Assembly: GCA_021613535.1 (NCBI GenBank)
Contig: CP075497.1
Coordinates: 1,240,001 to 1,304,000, forward strand
DNA: 64,000 nucleotides
Direction: 5' to 3'
Source: Adineta vaga
Taxonomy: Eukaryota; Rotifera
The position numbers and the translations under genes are program-made. The notes under the pieces were generated by a model. The model did no database searches. It was given only the letters and a program-made list of their open reading frames with translations, and had not been told where the DNA came from. Below are positions 1 to 11,534 of the stretch, in pieces. The stretch's first letter is position 1; every line of letters begins with the position of its first letter.

Positions 1-2498
1 GAAGTGATCAATTCTTAAGTATCACACAATTAAATGATGGCACGTATCTTGCTGCAGGTAAGGATAATCTGCTATACACACGGGCCACTTCGACAAACAG
101 ATGGACAGCAGTCCAAAATAGTGGAAACAGTATAGGAGCAATCCAGCTTAATGATGGCACGTTTCTCGGTGTTGGTACGGATAATATGCTGTATACAGCC
201 GGTACTCCAGCAAGCACGTGGGTCATAGTAGCTAATAGTGGTTCAATCATTGATGTTTCTCAGCGAAGTGATGGCACTATTATAGGTTTGCGTACGAATA
301 ACGTCATGTACACGCGTAATAGTGTAACCAGTGACTGGGTGATAGCCCCAAGAAGCGATATGTTTCTGAGTGTCTGTCAATTGAACGATGGCACATTTCT
401 TGCTAGTGGCACCGATCGTATGCTCTATACACGCAATTCATCCACAAACCGATGGACTGCAGTGCCAAACAGCAGCCCGAGTATTGTAGTCACACAGCTC
501 AATGATGGCACGTTTCTTGGTGTTGGCACAGATAATTTGCTATACACACGTGCCAGTTTGACAAGCCCTTGGGTTATTGTACCGAACAGCAGCCCCACCG
601 TCGATGTTTCTCAACGAAGTGATGGCACTTTTCTCGGTGTGGGAACAGATAATTTACTCTACATTGGTTCTACTTTAACGGGTGGCTCGATCACAGTTCC
701 AAGAACTGATCTATTTCTCAGTATTAACCAATTAAAAGATGGCACGTTTCTTGGTGTCGGCATAGATAAAATGCTCTACACGCGCGCCACTTCGACGGAC
801 AGATGGATAATGGTACCGAACAGCGGCACGAGCATTGTAGTGGCTCAACTGAATGACGGCACGTTTCTAGGTGTTGGTGCTGATAATTTGCTATATACAC
901 GCGCCAGTTTGACAAGTCCATGGGTCATGGTACCGAACAGCGGCCCGACTATTGATGTTTCTCAACGAAGTGACGGCATTTTGCTCGGCGTGGGTACAGA
1001 TAACTTGCTTTATACACGTACTACTCCAACGAGCAACTGGGTGATAGTGTCGAGAACCGATGTCTTTATCAGCATTAACCAATTAAAAGATGGCACGTTT
1101 CTTGGTGTCGGCAGGGATAGAATGCTCTACACCCGCACCAATTCGACCGACAGATGGATAATGGTACCGAACAGCGGCACGAGCATTGTAGTGGCTCAAC
1201 TGAATGACGACACGTTTCTAGGTGTTGGTGCTGATAATTTGCTATATACACGCGCCAGTTTGACAAGTCCATGGGTCATGGTACCGAACAGCGGCCCGAC
1301 TATTGATGTTTCTCAACGAAGTGACGGCATTTTGCTCGGCGTGGGTACAGATAACTTGCTTTATACACGTACTACTCCAACGAGCAACTGGGTGATAGTG
1401 TCGAGAACCGATGTCTTTATCAGCATTAACCAATTAAAAGATGGCACGTTTCTTGGTGTCGGCAGGGATAGAATGCTCTACACCCGCACCACTCCGACCG
1501 ACAGATGGATAATGGTACCGAACAGCGGCACGAGCATTGTAGTGGCTCAACTGAATGACGGCACGTTTCTAGGTGTTGGTGCTGATAATTTGCTATATAC
1601 ACGCGCCAGTTTGACAAGTCCATGGGTCATGGTACCGAACAGCGGCCCGACTATTGATGTTTCTCAACGAAGTGACGGCATTTTGCTCGGCGTGGGTACA
1701 GATAACTTGCTTTATACACGTACTACTCCAACGAGCAACTGGGTGATAGTGTCGAGAACCGATGTCTTTATCAGCATTAACCAATTAAAAGATGGCACGT
1801 TTCTTGGTCTCGGCATAGATAAAATGCTCTACATGCGCGCCACTTCGACCGACAGATGGATAATGGTACCGAACAGTGGCACAAGTATTGCAGTGACCCA
1901 GCTTAATAACGGCACGTTTCTTGGTGTTGGCACGGATAATATGATGTACACACGTACCACTTTGGGAAGTCCATGGATTATGGTACCCGATAGCGGTCCT
2001 ATGATCGATATTTCTGAACGAAACGATAGTACGTTGCTGGGCGTCGGCATAGACAACTTAGTCTACATTCGCACTACCTTAAGCAGTAGCTGGGTGTTGA
2101 TACCAAGAACAGATCTCTTCAGCAGCATCTGCCAATTAACAGATGGGAGGTTGCTTGCAGCTGGCATAGATCAAATGTTGTACACACGTTCTAGTTTGGC
2201 GAAAAATTGGGTGATGACGCCAAATAACAATTCTATCATTGGTGTATCTCAGCTGATCGATGGAAGAATATTGGTTGTGGGATCGGATTACGTCCTTTAT
2301 ACACTTGCTAGTTTGAATAGCAGTCGAGTGTCGTTGGGCAGTAGCAGTTTTGCTATTGCAACTACACAGCTGAAAGATGGTACAGTTCTGGTGATCGACA
2401 AGAATAATACGCTCTACGCATGGACCAGTTTTGATAGTGAATGGATTCTAATTCCGAACGGAGATGGGATGATTGGTGTGGCGGCTCTGTTATCTTAA
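1..2498 (+). CDS. 39-residue tandem repeat protein, propeller/lectin-like (5' partial)
   Basis: The frame is open from base 3, so the gene enters from the left edge; the stop is at 2496-2498. No intron is seen. The protein is about 21 copies of a 39-residue unit with the signature QLNDGTFLGVGTDNLLYTR, then about 10 variable residues, then W-x-x-V-P-N-S. Short repeats with conserved DGT, Tyr and Trp suggest a beta-propeller or tachylectin-like sugar-binding fold, but I recognise no exact family. No catalytic motif, membrane segment or signal peptide lies in the visible part. Three consecutive copies of a 117-residue (351-bp) super-unit between about 740 and 1,800 are almost identical in DNA, so the array expanded recently. 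The last repeats (2,100-2,498) are more diverged. Substrate and location are unknown. Confidence 0.8.
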   Translation, partial: SDQFLSITQLNDGTYLAAGKDNLLYTRATSTNRWTAVQNSGNSIGAIQLNDGTFLGVGTDNMLYTAGTPASTWVIVANSGSIIDVSQRSDGTIIGLRTNNVMYTRNSVTSDWVIAPRSDMFLSVCQLNDGTFLASGTDRMLYTRNSSTNRWTAVPNSSPSIVVTQLNDGTFLGVGTDNLLYTRASLTSPWVIVPNSSPTVDVSQRSDGTFLGVGTDNLLYIGSTLTGGSITVPRTDLFLSINQLKDGTFLGVGIDKMLYTRATSTDRWIMVPNSGTSIVVAQLNDGTFLGVGADNLLYTRASLTSPWVMVPNSGPTIDVSQRSDGILLGVGTDNLLYTRTTPTSNWVIVSRTDVFISINQLKDGTFLGVGRDRMLYTRTNSTDRWIMVPNSGTSIVVAQLNDDTFLGVGADNLLYTRASLTSPWVMVPNSGPTIDVSQRSDGILLGVGTDNLLYTRTTPTSNWVIVSRTDVFISINQLKDGTFLGVGRDRMLYTRTTPTDRWIMVPNSGTSIVVAQLNDGTFLGVGADNLLYTRASLTSPWVMVPNSGPTIDVSQRSDGILLGVGTDNLLYTRTTPTSNWVIVSRTDVFISINQLKDGTFLGLGIDKMLYMRATSTDRWIMVPNSGTSIAVTQLNNGTFLGVGTDNMMYTRTTLGSPWIMVPDSGPMIDISERNDSTLLGVGIDNLVYIRTTLSSSWVLIPRTDLFSSICQLTDGRLLAAGIDQMLYTRSSLAKNWVMTPNNNSIIGVSQLIDGRILVVGSDYVLYTLASLNSSRVSLGSSSFAIATTQLKDGTVLVIDKNNTLYAWTSFDSEWILIPNGDGMIGVAALLS
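742..1794 (+). repeat. 351-bp tandem super-repeat, three near-identical copies
   Basis: Copies start near 742, 1093 and 1444, each exactly 351 bp (3 x 39 codons), inside the repeat gene. Long stretches are base-for-base identical and differences are a few single bases, including synonymous sites, which points to recent unequal exchange or gene conversion rather than protein-level selection alone. Confidence 0.85.
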
Positions 2499-3682
2499 TA
2501 GTACTAGTGGTTTGTGGTTTTTTATTCGGATCGACAGCGACGATGAATACTCTTTGCAAGCTTCTTTTCTAATTGTGACATTTTGTCACTCCTCTGTTCA
2601 TTTGGATAGCTAGTGTTGAGGAGCAGAACTGTCCGTTTTATGAAAGTTTTACTGTATTTTTTAGATGTCTACTTGCAAAGTTATTTTTCTGAAATTTCTT
2701 TTTTTAAATATTCATTCAATTTTTTGTTTTCTTCTTATCTCTGACACCATGTAGGTGGTGTTCTTTATTATTTTTCTGTGGCGTGGTGTGTATTTTTCAT
2801 TTTTCTTTTTCTCAAGCAACATTGCCAATCTTTGTTCTTTTCAATGGCATGTGTCTTCATGGGTTTATCGTAATAAAAGAAAGAAACTATTCCACTGATT
2901 AAAGTGTTCAAATTCTCGATGAGGAATTTAAAATGATGTGGGTGTAGATACGCATAGAAATAGTACATGATAGAAATACCTCCATCAACATCCATCGTTC
3001 AGGAGATTGAGTAACACAAATGTATGGTTTTATTCTTAATGCACATAATTCAATATGAAATTTTGAGAGTGTTGGTGAGAATTTTGCCCTGAGACTTGCA
3101 GTTTTATTTTCTGTTGACATACATCCACCCATCTACTCTTAAATCAAGCATTCCCTTCTTTATTTAGTCTTCATTCAAGCATTAATCACGTACATTAATG
3201 TAAACTTTAACGAAGAAACAATACATTAATACAAGAAGCAACGTTCCTTAAAACTACGATCTCCAGTCGAAATAATAAATGAAAAATTAAAATAAAATTT
3301 CATGACAATATCGAAGAACAACGATAGATAAACAAGTCGATAGCGGAGAAAGCGGATTTTATATACCCACATTTTCTTGGATTTTTCTTATATAGCCCAG
3401 ATTTCAAGGATTCTCAAGATTTTCAACGTACACCAAAAATTTCATATAGGCGATATTTCTAATTCCAAGAGTTTTTCTGCATAGTTATTGAATTTTCTCG
3501 ACTGCTCAATGATTGTTTAACAAATCATAGGTACGTTCACATATCTGACAGTTAGAAATAGAGAATCTTTGTGATCTTTTGATGAAAATTCTCTACAAAC
3601 TATCGAATATTTATATGTGACTAGATTTTATCTGTCTATTTTCACAATTCCATGCTCATTAAAACAAAGTTATACTTGATAT

Positions 3683-3993
3683 TAAGGAGGAAAAATCTCA
3701 TTCCGGGGCATTCCGAATGCCATAGAATGCGTGGGAAGGCAAGAGAATTTGTCCGAATGCGCCAGAATACCTTATGTTGATTTAAAATCCCACCCTTTGT
3801 CTTAACATCCATCGAATAATGAAATAATAAGCTGAGAAGCAATTCCCGGTTTTAATTTTCAACACGTCCGTTAGAAATAGTTTTTGGATATATACCAATG
3901 ATTCGGAATGTAGAAGAATGCCAGAGAATGGCTGAAAATGTGCGAGAATGCACCAGACTACCGGAATGCCGGAATGAGATTTTCCCCCCCTTG
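3683..3993. mobile_element. Non-autonomous hAT-like MITE
   Basis: A 311-bp element flanked by the 8-bp direct repeat CTTGATAT (3675-3682 and 3994-4001). The ends are inverted repeats, TAAGGAGGAAAAATCTC on the left and CAAGGGGGGGAAAATCTC read inward from the right, continuing into CATTCC. The interior is made of many GAATGC/GGAATG words in both orientations. An 8-bp duplication and CAAGGGG-type termini are the hAT signature. There is no transposase. Confidence 0.75.
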
Positions 3994-4430
3994 CTTGATA
4001 TTCATTTTCAGAAAACAAGAAATGATCGAGAATAATTCAAAATTAACGTATGAAAATATTTTTATGAATGATTTCAAGATAATATTCGTAGATGATACAA
4101 ATCATTCATTACAATCTACGTAAATGTCTTTTCTTATGAATTTCATTGTCATATAAAACGATGCTTTCTCTTTTGAAAAGAAAAGTCCAATGAACATCTT
4201 TCGAACAGATCATCATTCTTCAATCATTTTGTTTTCCTTTTTTTGAAACGATTCGCAAATAAATAAATCTAATATATATTTGTTAATTCGAATATTTCAT
4301 AAGAAGAAAGGGTGTGGGTGAGTTCGAATATAGAAACACCATGACAGTTTCGGTTTATTTCAAAGTCTCATCAGATGATTTATTTAATTTGCTTAATGGA
4401 CATTTAATTCATATTGATTTGATAGTATAT

Positions 4431-4470
4431 TGGTATGGGTGAAACACATCTATCAGCCACAGCCACACCC
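4431..4470. repeat. Weak telomere-like hairpin
   Basis: GGTATGGGTGAAACAC followed by GCCACAGCCACACCC: a degenerate member of the dispersed GTGTGGG hairpin family. A half site AGGGTGTGGGTGAG lies nearby at about 4309. Confidence 0.35.
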
Positions 4471-5430
4471 GTTATCAAAGAAATAGAACTAAAAATACCT
4501 CTATCAGGTACTTATATGCTATCAAATGGCATCATAATAATGAAGGCCCACATGTCCATGAAGCTGTCCTCGATTATCTTCGCTCAGAAGCAGTTACCAT
4601 GTATTCTTTGGATACAGAAAAATATAAAAGAACGTGTGAAAAATGAATTTAAAAAATGCAACTGTGTGTAAATAATGAAGGGCATTGTTTTGAACATTTA
4701 ATGAAATAAAAACTTCTTGAATTCGTTTAGGCATTTTGAATTTCTGGGTATACTAATAGAGATGAACGATAGAGCCTCAGAAAAGGTGAGAGAAAAGAAG
4801 CCTTATTAGGATTTTGTTATTCTGATGGCAACGGAACTACACTCATATTCTCACCTACACTAATACTTTCAAGGATAACTCAAAATGTCAATAATTCAAT
4901 ACATGTTTCCTTTATTTAATTGAAATATGTATATAGTCAGAACTAGCTCTTTGGTTTTTCTCATTTTCTGTGATATACAAAGAATTAATAGTTAAGTACT
5001 AAAAATATCCATCAGCGCAGTACAGTGTATTCATTGTGATTTCTGAGAGTTTTAAGAACCAATGACTACAAGCTGAATTGCAATCGGAACGATTTTGTTC
5101 TAAAAGCACTCGCATCAGAACGGTATCAAAGGAATACAATTCATTCATAAGTAGAACTGCTTTTTAATTAATCTGACTTTGAAAATCAACAGCAGTGTGT
5201 AGGACTTCTTCGATGCACTGTTTGCTGATTAGTTTTTATACAATGATTGAAGAGTTCGCTCATGAAAAATAAAATAATATAATAATGTAAACAATACAGT
5301 ATGATGAAAAAAGACTTATAAATTCATACAAAATTTGTTTTACTTTCATTAAAAAAAAACAATCAGATTCTTTTCATTCCTTTTTGATAACAGTATTTCA
5401 TTGTTAAAAGTAGGTGAACTATTAGTAACA

Positions 5431-8400
5431 ATGATTTATGGGTACATTGTTCTTGGACTACTCTTTAACTTTGTCAAAGTCCTCGAAAGCACTCATTTTC
5501 TCGGTGGCAGTATCACATGGCGTGTACTCAATACGTCCGCCATCGGAACACCCGTCGCCATTGTCATTACTCAGACATATTCTTGGACTTGGTCGTATGC
5601 CAAATGCAACTCTACGCAAATTGCCAATAGTGAACCGTTACCTATCGTTCTTACTTACAACGGTGTTAGCAATACACTCGATTGCATTATTAACTGTGGT
5701 TCTGGTTCAGTTGGCTATTCAGCGCCACCCATACTTCCTGATTGTACTGATGTGTCACCCATACAGGGTACCACTGTTGGTCAACGCTCAGATATCGTTT
5801 ATCTGCAACAGAATGATGATTTCACTGTTGCTTTTCAAGACACTGGCTGGCGTCCTTTAGCATTTAATTCTTCAGGAGATTGGTCTCTTGCTTCACGCAT
5901 CGCTGTGATACAGCGACCTGATAATGGCCTCTACAACAGTGCACCAGTAGCTACCGTAATGTCTCCGATCAATATTCCGTGTAATCAATCAACAGTTATC
6001 ACTGTACCATTGGGTGATCCTGACGGAGATACTATGAGATGTCGATGGGCAAGTGGTTATAGTGAATGTGGTGGTGTGTGTCCACCCAGTTCGCTGCCAC
6101 CAAATACAATTATCTTCTCGAATTGTACGATTGTGATAACAGGTGAGAACATCAACGATTGGTTTGCTGTGGCACTCATGGTTAGTTTGTCTCTATGTAG
6201 AAAAAAAGTAGTGTTACTCTTCCTATTACAGGTTGAAGATTTTATCAATTCATCGAGTACCACTCCGCTCAGTTCTGTACCTGTTCAATTTCTTGTGCGC
6301 GTAGTTTCTCCACCTTCGTGTACAATTCGACCTGATATCATCGGATTGCCTGCTGAACAATCATGTACAGTAGTCAAAGTTGGTGACAGCTTTATTTCGC
6401 AGTTAATTGCAATTAACCATTGTGGACCTAGTGTAAGAATCATCGAAATTGCAACACTGTCTTTTTCAGGCATGGTTCAGAGCGATATTATAAATCAGAG
6501 TTCGACGACCTATTATAAGAATATTACGTGGATTCCAACAGCAGCTCAGCTCGGCTACCAAGTCATGTGTGCAATGGCACTGAACAGGTGCATATACTCT
6601 CAACAATGATGATGATAATAAGGATAAAAAATATTGTTTTTGTTTACTAGTCAAAACTTTCAATCGGCACAATATTGCTTTACATTCTATGTATCGGAAA
6701 ATGGCGCCGATGATTGTCCCAGCGATGTTCTTCTTACAACAAGCACAACGTAAAAAAATGTCGATGTCAAATCTTCGTATATCTTTTGTTTGTAAGGACC
6801 AGCACAACAACTTCATTGACAAACGATACAACGCATACAATAATAACAAGCATAACATCGTATGTATACTCAAAATTTTCGTATCTTATATGCTTTATAT
6901 CATGTATTTTATAGAGAAATAACAAGTGATACAAGGTGAACACAAGAATGAATAGGTTTCATTGATTTTAAAATAGGATTACCCTAATAATTCTACGAAA
7001 TACACATTGTGAAAAAAAATCATAGATCTTTTCTCGAGGGTGAACATAAAAAAACACTAATACAGATCTCTTAATGAATTGTAATCACTATTAAACTCGC
7101 CTTCTCTCCCATGTTGTTCTTATTATCGGTAAGTCAGGAATCGGACGATAGAAGAAGTGGGGATCTTTTTTAATAATGTTATTCATCGAATAGTATATAT
7201 GAAAGTAATAAATTCTTTTGAGGTCTATTACTTGTAACATATTTTTCCAGTACTTGTATGTGTTCTTCATCTATCATAGAAATTATGTATTTTATTTGTA
7301 ACTCTAGTTTCACAACAAACAATAGTTCGGCAACGTAAGGCAAATCTTCAATCAGAATATATTTCTGTTTTTCATTCGCAGATCAACAACATTGACGAAA
7401 ACAACAAGCATACCACACAAAGGTATGTTGTTTGTTTTTATCTATAGAATCGTAAGACATTGCCTCGTTTAATATCAGTCGATTTCATCAATTGGCCTCT
7501 GTTCGGCAGTCTTATTGGTTTAGCTCTGTTGGGAACAACTGTTCTATGTTGCTGTCTGTGTTGGAACTTTTGTCGGTCTGTTCATTGTTTATAATAGTCT
7601 TGCCATTGCCTATTTTGTTGTTGTTATAGTTCACCTAATCGTCGGAGAAAGCATAAGCGTGATCGAACGTTGGACAACTATTGTTTTGAGCGACGTACAG
7701 ATTCAGACAATCAATGGTCATATACGCCAACAAATTTACTTTCTGACTCATTAAAAAACTACTTCTTCGACAATATTTCGAATGAGCGCACAAACAATTC
7801 TGCAGACAGTCAAAGAACATCATTAACTGAAATTACTAATGGACCATCAGATTTGAAAGAGAACAGTAAAGATTTGGGCTCAATGGGCTTTCATCGAACT
7901 AGTTTTCTTTCAACGAACAACAAAACATCAATTTCGAAAGAAACAGTAAATACAGGGATACACACTACAACAAGTGCTGACATCAAATCGCTCTACCGAA
8001 AGTCGAAAGAAAATAAACTTCTGTCTGCCAGCAAGCGAAAAAGTATTGAAAATGTGACGGTAACTCGAGTTAAACTGTCTACAAAACAAAGATCCTTGAG
8101 TAACAATGCCAAGGCAGAATCGGAACAGCATCTGACAACACGTGTCAACAAGCAGACTTGCTCAAGTCGAGCAAACACCGAAGCGACAAATGTTGTTCGC
8201 ATTATTCGTGTACCTTCTCATCCGTCTACGAAGTGTCGTTCATCAATTGCCGAAAACACCATTCGATTAGATGATATTGATAAAATACAACAAACACTTT
8301 CGACGCTGAAAACTGCGAAAGACTTGTCATTAGCTGACACACGATCACAAGAGACGATGATTGATAACACTACTAAAACATTACCGACAGGGATTCATAT

Positions 8401-8437
8401 TGATCGGATGCGAACGTTCAAGATAAAGCGTTTCTAG
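5431..8437 (+). CDS. Type I single-pass membrane protein with Thr/Ser-rich stalk
   Basis: Seven exons fit GT..AG rules and frame: 5431-6180, 6232-6587, 6651-6749, 6797-6859, 7382-7422, 7479-7575, 7630-8437, giving 737 aa. The start at 5431 gives a signal peptide (MIYGYIVLGLLFNF...). The ectodomain of about 400 residues opens with STHFLGGSITW, a motif I associate with an uncharacterised invertebrate surface-protein family, and has many Cys and N-glycosylation sites. Exons 3-5 end in a Thr/Ser-rich, mucin-like stalk; exon 6 encodes one membrane span (WPLFGSLIGLALLG followed by a Cys run). The 269-codon last exon is a basic, Ser/Thr-rich cytoplasmic tail beginning RSPNRRRKHKRD. Intron 1 (51 bp) is a multiple of three and stop-free, so retention would keep the frame. 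Intron 4 (522 bp) is unusually long. A receptor or adhesion role is inference. Confidence 0.72.
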
Positions 8438-10427
8438 AATTTGTTGAAGAAGACACAGAAGAATACGTATCACACTTGAACGAATATCAAAAGAAACAGT
8501 AGTAAAAAGATAGTATCCAATATTTATATGTTCTGAACACTACTTCTCCTTTAATAAATTCTTTGATCTTTTCTTTTGACCAGAATTTCAATTGTATGTA
8601 TGGAAATTCGAAACATTTTCATTCATATTTTTCTACATGAATTTTCTCGAATCTTCTATTTGATTACGAATAAATCAAATCCAAGTTCACTTGGTTTGAT
8701 TGTTTAAACTCTGATTATCTCTTAAGATTAACATCAATGTCAGATAATAAAATATTCTTAAAATTGATCAACACAAGTTGGTGGAAAAAAAAGAAATATG
8801 ACAAACATGTTTCTCGAATATTCTCTAAATATATTATCATTTTCAAAATATTTTAATTGAAAACACATTGATCGTATAAGAGCAAAAATCTATTCCTAAT
8901 CGAACATCTTGTCAACCGATAATTGAGATCTTGTATGATATGATATTTCCATCTAGGATTCAAAATAATAACAAATATTTGAACATTAAATAAAACTGAA
9001 AATTACAAGAAACCGTTAAATATAATAAAATATTAAAATATGAGAATAATCTTTTCTAATTCACATTTTAAATCATTTTCATCATATATTCTAACAATAC
9101 AGATGATTACTAATCAACGAATCTTTTATACATTGATTAATATATAAGGATTTGTTTGTATACATTTACTGTCTTTATGTTTATTCTTTGTTCTTATTGT
9201 TTCATATCAATGACTGGATACTTATTAGTATATTGCACTGAAGTAAAATGTACTATGTGTACATCTAAACGATTTCACATCCCACATCTGTTTTGATTTC
9301 GAAATTATAGTAAAATACTAAGTATATTGTACTGAGTCAACATCCATCATACAATTAGCTAAGTATATAAGAAGTATTTGTACTAGAACTTGTACCAAAG
9401 GGGAAAAAGCGAAAAGTCGGTACTCCAGTATACTCTTTGTACTCCCGCGATAAATTATGATTATTCTTGAGAGGTTTTTCAGTATTTTCAAGTCCACCGG
9501 TGATCAGTGTTACAGTGCACCCGCTGGAGAACAATGTAACTAACACTAGCGAGCAGAAAGCCTCAAATACTCCATGATACTTCGAAACTGGAGTATTTTG
9601 GAGTATTTGAGGCTTTCTGCTCGCTAGTGTTAGTTACATTGTACTCCAGCGGGTGCACTGTAACACTGATCACCGGTAGACTTGAAAATACTGAAAAACC
9701 TCTCAAGAATAATCATAATTTATCGCGGGAGTACAAAGAGTATACTGGAGTACCGACTTTTCGCTTTTTCCCCCTTGACTTGTACTCATCCAATCAAACT
9801 GTTTCATATAATGAAGAGTGTTAGACATGTTTTTTTCTTATTCGATATGATTTATATATGTTTTTGAAAAAATAATTAGAATTTTTCAATTAATTATATG
9901 ACTTTAGTTTATTCAAGATCTTGACAGAAGATAATTATAATATAATTTTTCTTTAATCATTTTCACATCTTGTGATCTTCTAGATAGATCTTTTCAAGAT
10001 TTGTTGTACCGACACATAAGATATATTCCAGGTATTCTTTTTTAGAAGAAAAAAAATAAACAACAAATGGTTTTGTTAAGATCTTTGTTTACAAAGATTA
10101 CATTCTATTTAGGATTAAAATAAACATTTGATAATCACGATTGTTTATATATTGCAAAAAAAAGTCAAATAAGAACGATTGAATATTTCCTTTGATTTAA
10201 ACTATTTATATAAAATAGATACTGTTCATTGTAATTGATCAAGAAGAACTTTCTATTAAATTTCTGTCGTTATTAATCTTTTGATTCTCTATTAATACAA
10301 ATAGATGACAGAAATCTGTCAGAGACAGGAAATTATTTCTCTTTTTCTTTTTTGGTTAATTAATTCTACAAATAAAAATATAAATGTATATAAGATTTAA
10401 AAATTCTTCATTGAATAAACTACAGAA
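8438..10427. other. Intergenic, AT-rich
   Basis: No gene is seen. It contains the 382-bp fold-back element at 9396-9777. A 15-20 bp direct repeat (TTAGTATATTGCACTGA at about 9226, TAAGTATATTGTACTGA at about 9320) lies to its left. Confidence 0.6.
9396..9777. mobile_element. Near-perfect fold-back hAT-like MITE
   Basis: A 382-bp element with two 179-bp arms (9396-9574 and 9599-9777) around a 24-bp spacer. The arms differ at only a few positions. The termini are CAAAGGGGAAAAAGCG on the left and, read inward from the right, CAAGGGGGAAAAAGCG. The 8-bp direct repeat ACTTGTAC flanks it (9388-9395 and 9778-9785). Eight-base duplications and CAAGGGG ends indicate a hAT-family non-autonomous element. 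The arm symmetry and intact target duplication imply a recent insertion. Small reading frames on both arms are mirror images and not genes. Confidence 0.88.
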
Positions 10428-11534
10428 ATGTCTTCTAACAACAGTACTGTGTTTGTTATCGCTACAACTTCATCGAATACAGTTGTCAATATTCTTAATT
10501 TGATTAGTACTCGATTTGTTAATTATCTTCCATTGGTATTCGTTATTCTTGGTTTTATTGGTTTTATTGGAAATAGTATAACTTTTCTTCAACCAACACT
10601 TAGTAAAAATACGTGTTGTATTTATACTCTTTCAAGTTCATTCATTGATGTTTGTAATCTTTTTATCAATCTTTTACCAAATTATGTCTCACGATATGAT
10701 ATTTCTTGGGATTCATGGCAATTTTCACGTATCCCGTGTAAACTCAAACTATTTTCAATTGTTTTTCTTCCACAATTATCAATTAATCTTCTGCTATTAT
10801 CTTTGATCGATCGATTTGCTTCGACATCAGATTTAGCATCACCGATTCGTCGAATATTTCAACGAAATATGGTTCCATATTTAATTATATTAACTATTAT
10901 CATAAGTGGTATTATGTCATTACACTCGCCTATTCTCAATGATTTAATTCCTTTCTATGGATGTTCTTCAACAAATCCATTGGTTTCTAGTGTATTGTAT
11001 ATAACTTTTCATGGTATTGTAACACCCATTGTAATGTTAATTTTTATATTACTCACTTATCGAAATGTTGTTCGAAGTCGTCAACGAGTGGTAAGGGTTT
11101 TTTTCTCTCTCGTAGTATTGTGTCTTTCGAAATAATATTTGAATTGTATATGTGATATTTAGGGTATGATAGCAACGAGAAATCCAAATCAGTCACGAAA
11201 TCGATTTGTTGGAATGATATTCGTTCAAATATTTGGTACAACTTTCTTTTGTTTACAATGGTTAAGTATGTATATATACTGGGCAGTAACTCTGAATAAT
11301 ATCAAAAGTTATGAACAATGGATGATTGATTTTTTTGTTTATATTTTAACAAATTATTTTTATTATCTAAACAATGTTAAATCATTTTATTTGTCAACAT
11401 TAGTGAGTCATCGATTCCGAAAGACGTTTATTCAAGGTGTGATCAAAGCAGTGACTTGTGGTCAATATCGACAACGTACAGAAGATCACAGACACATTTT
11501 TCGGTTACGAACAAAATGCAAGGTGTTCATATAG
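10428..11534 (+). CDS. Divergent rhodopsin-like 7TM receptor
   Basis: Two exons, 10428-11090 and 11163-11534, with a 72-bp phase-0 intron starting GTAAGG; 344 aa. Seven hydrophobic spans are visible. TM1 has the conserved GN (GFIGN), TM3 ends in DRF in place of DRY, and a basic segment (RSRQRV) sits between TM5 and TM6 where the intron falls. The N-terminus has Asn-glycosylation sites (SSNNST). The NPxxY motif of TM7 is not clear. It belongs to the large class of divergent, peptide-receptor-like GPCRs typical of rotifers; the ligand cannot be told. A telomere-like hairpin lies 170 bp downstream. Confidence 0.85.

Larger units (their letters stand above)
2499..5430. other. Gene-free stretch
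   Basis: No convincing gene is seen. It holds the hAT-like MITE at 3683-3993, a telomere-like half site at 4306-4321, a weak telomere-like hairpin at 4431-4470, and a short coding-like patch at 4456-4650 (+ strand, readable as about 55 codons including WHHNNEGPHVHEAV) that has no start or recognised homologue and may be a decayed exon. Confidence 0.5.

Noticed and set aside
724-1784. Regularly spaced 63-65 aa frames on the minus strand
   Set aside because: Antisense shadows of the 351-bp coding repeats; the plus frame explains the sequence.
4435-4671. 78-aa open frame from an ATG
   Set aside because: It starts in a hairpin repeat and has no recognised domain; another frame of the same stretch looks more protein-like, so no gene is claimed.
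9355-9824. Two 63-65 aa frames with the same N-terminus on opposite strands
   Set aside because: They are mirror images produced by the inverted arms of the fold-back element, not a duplicated gene.
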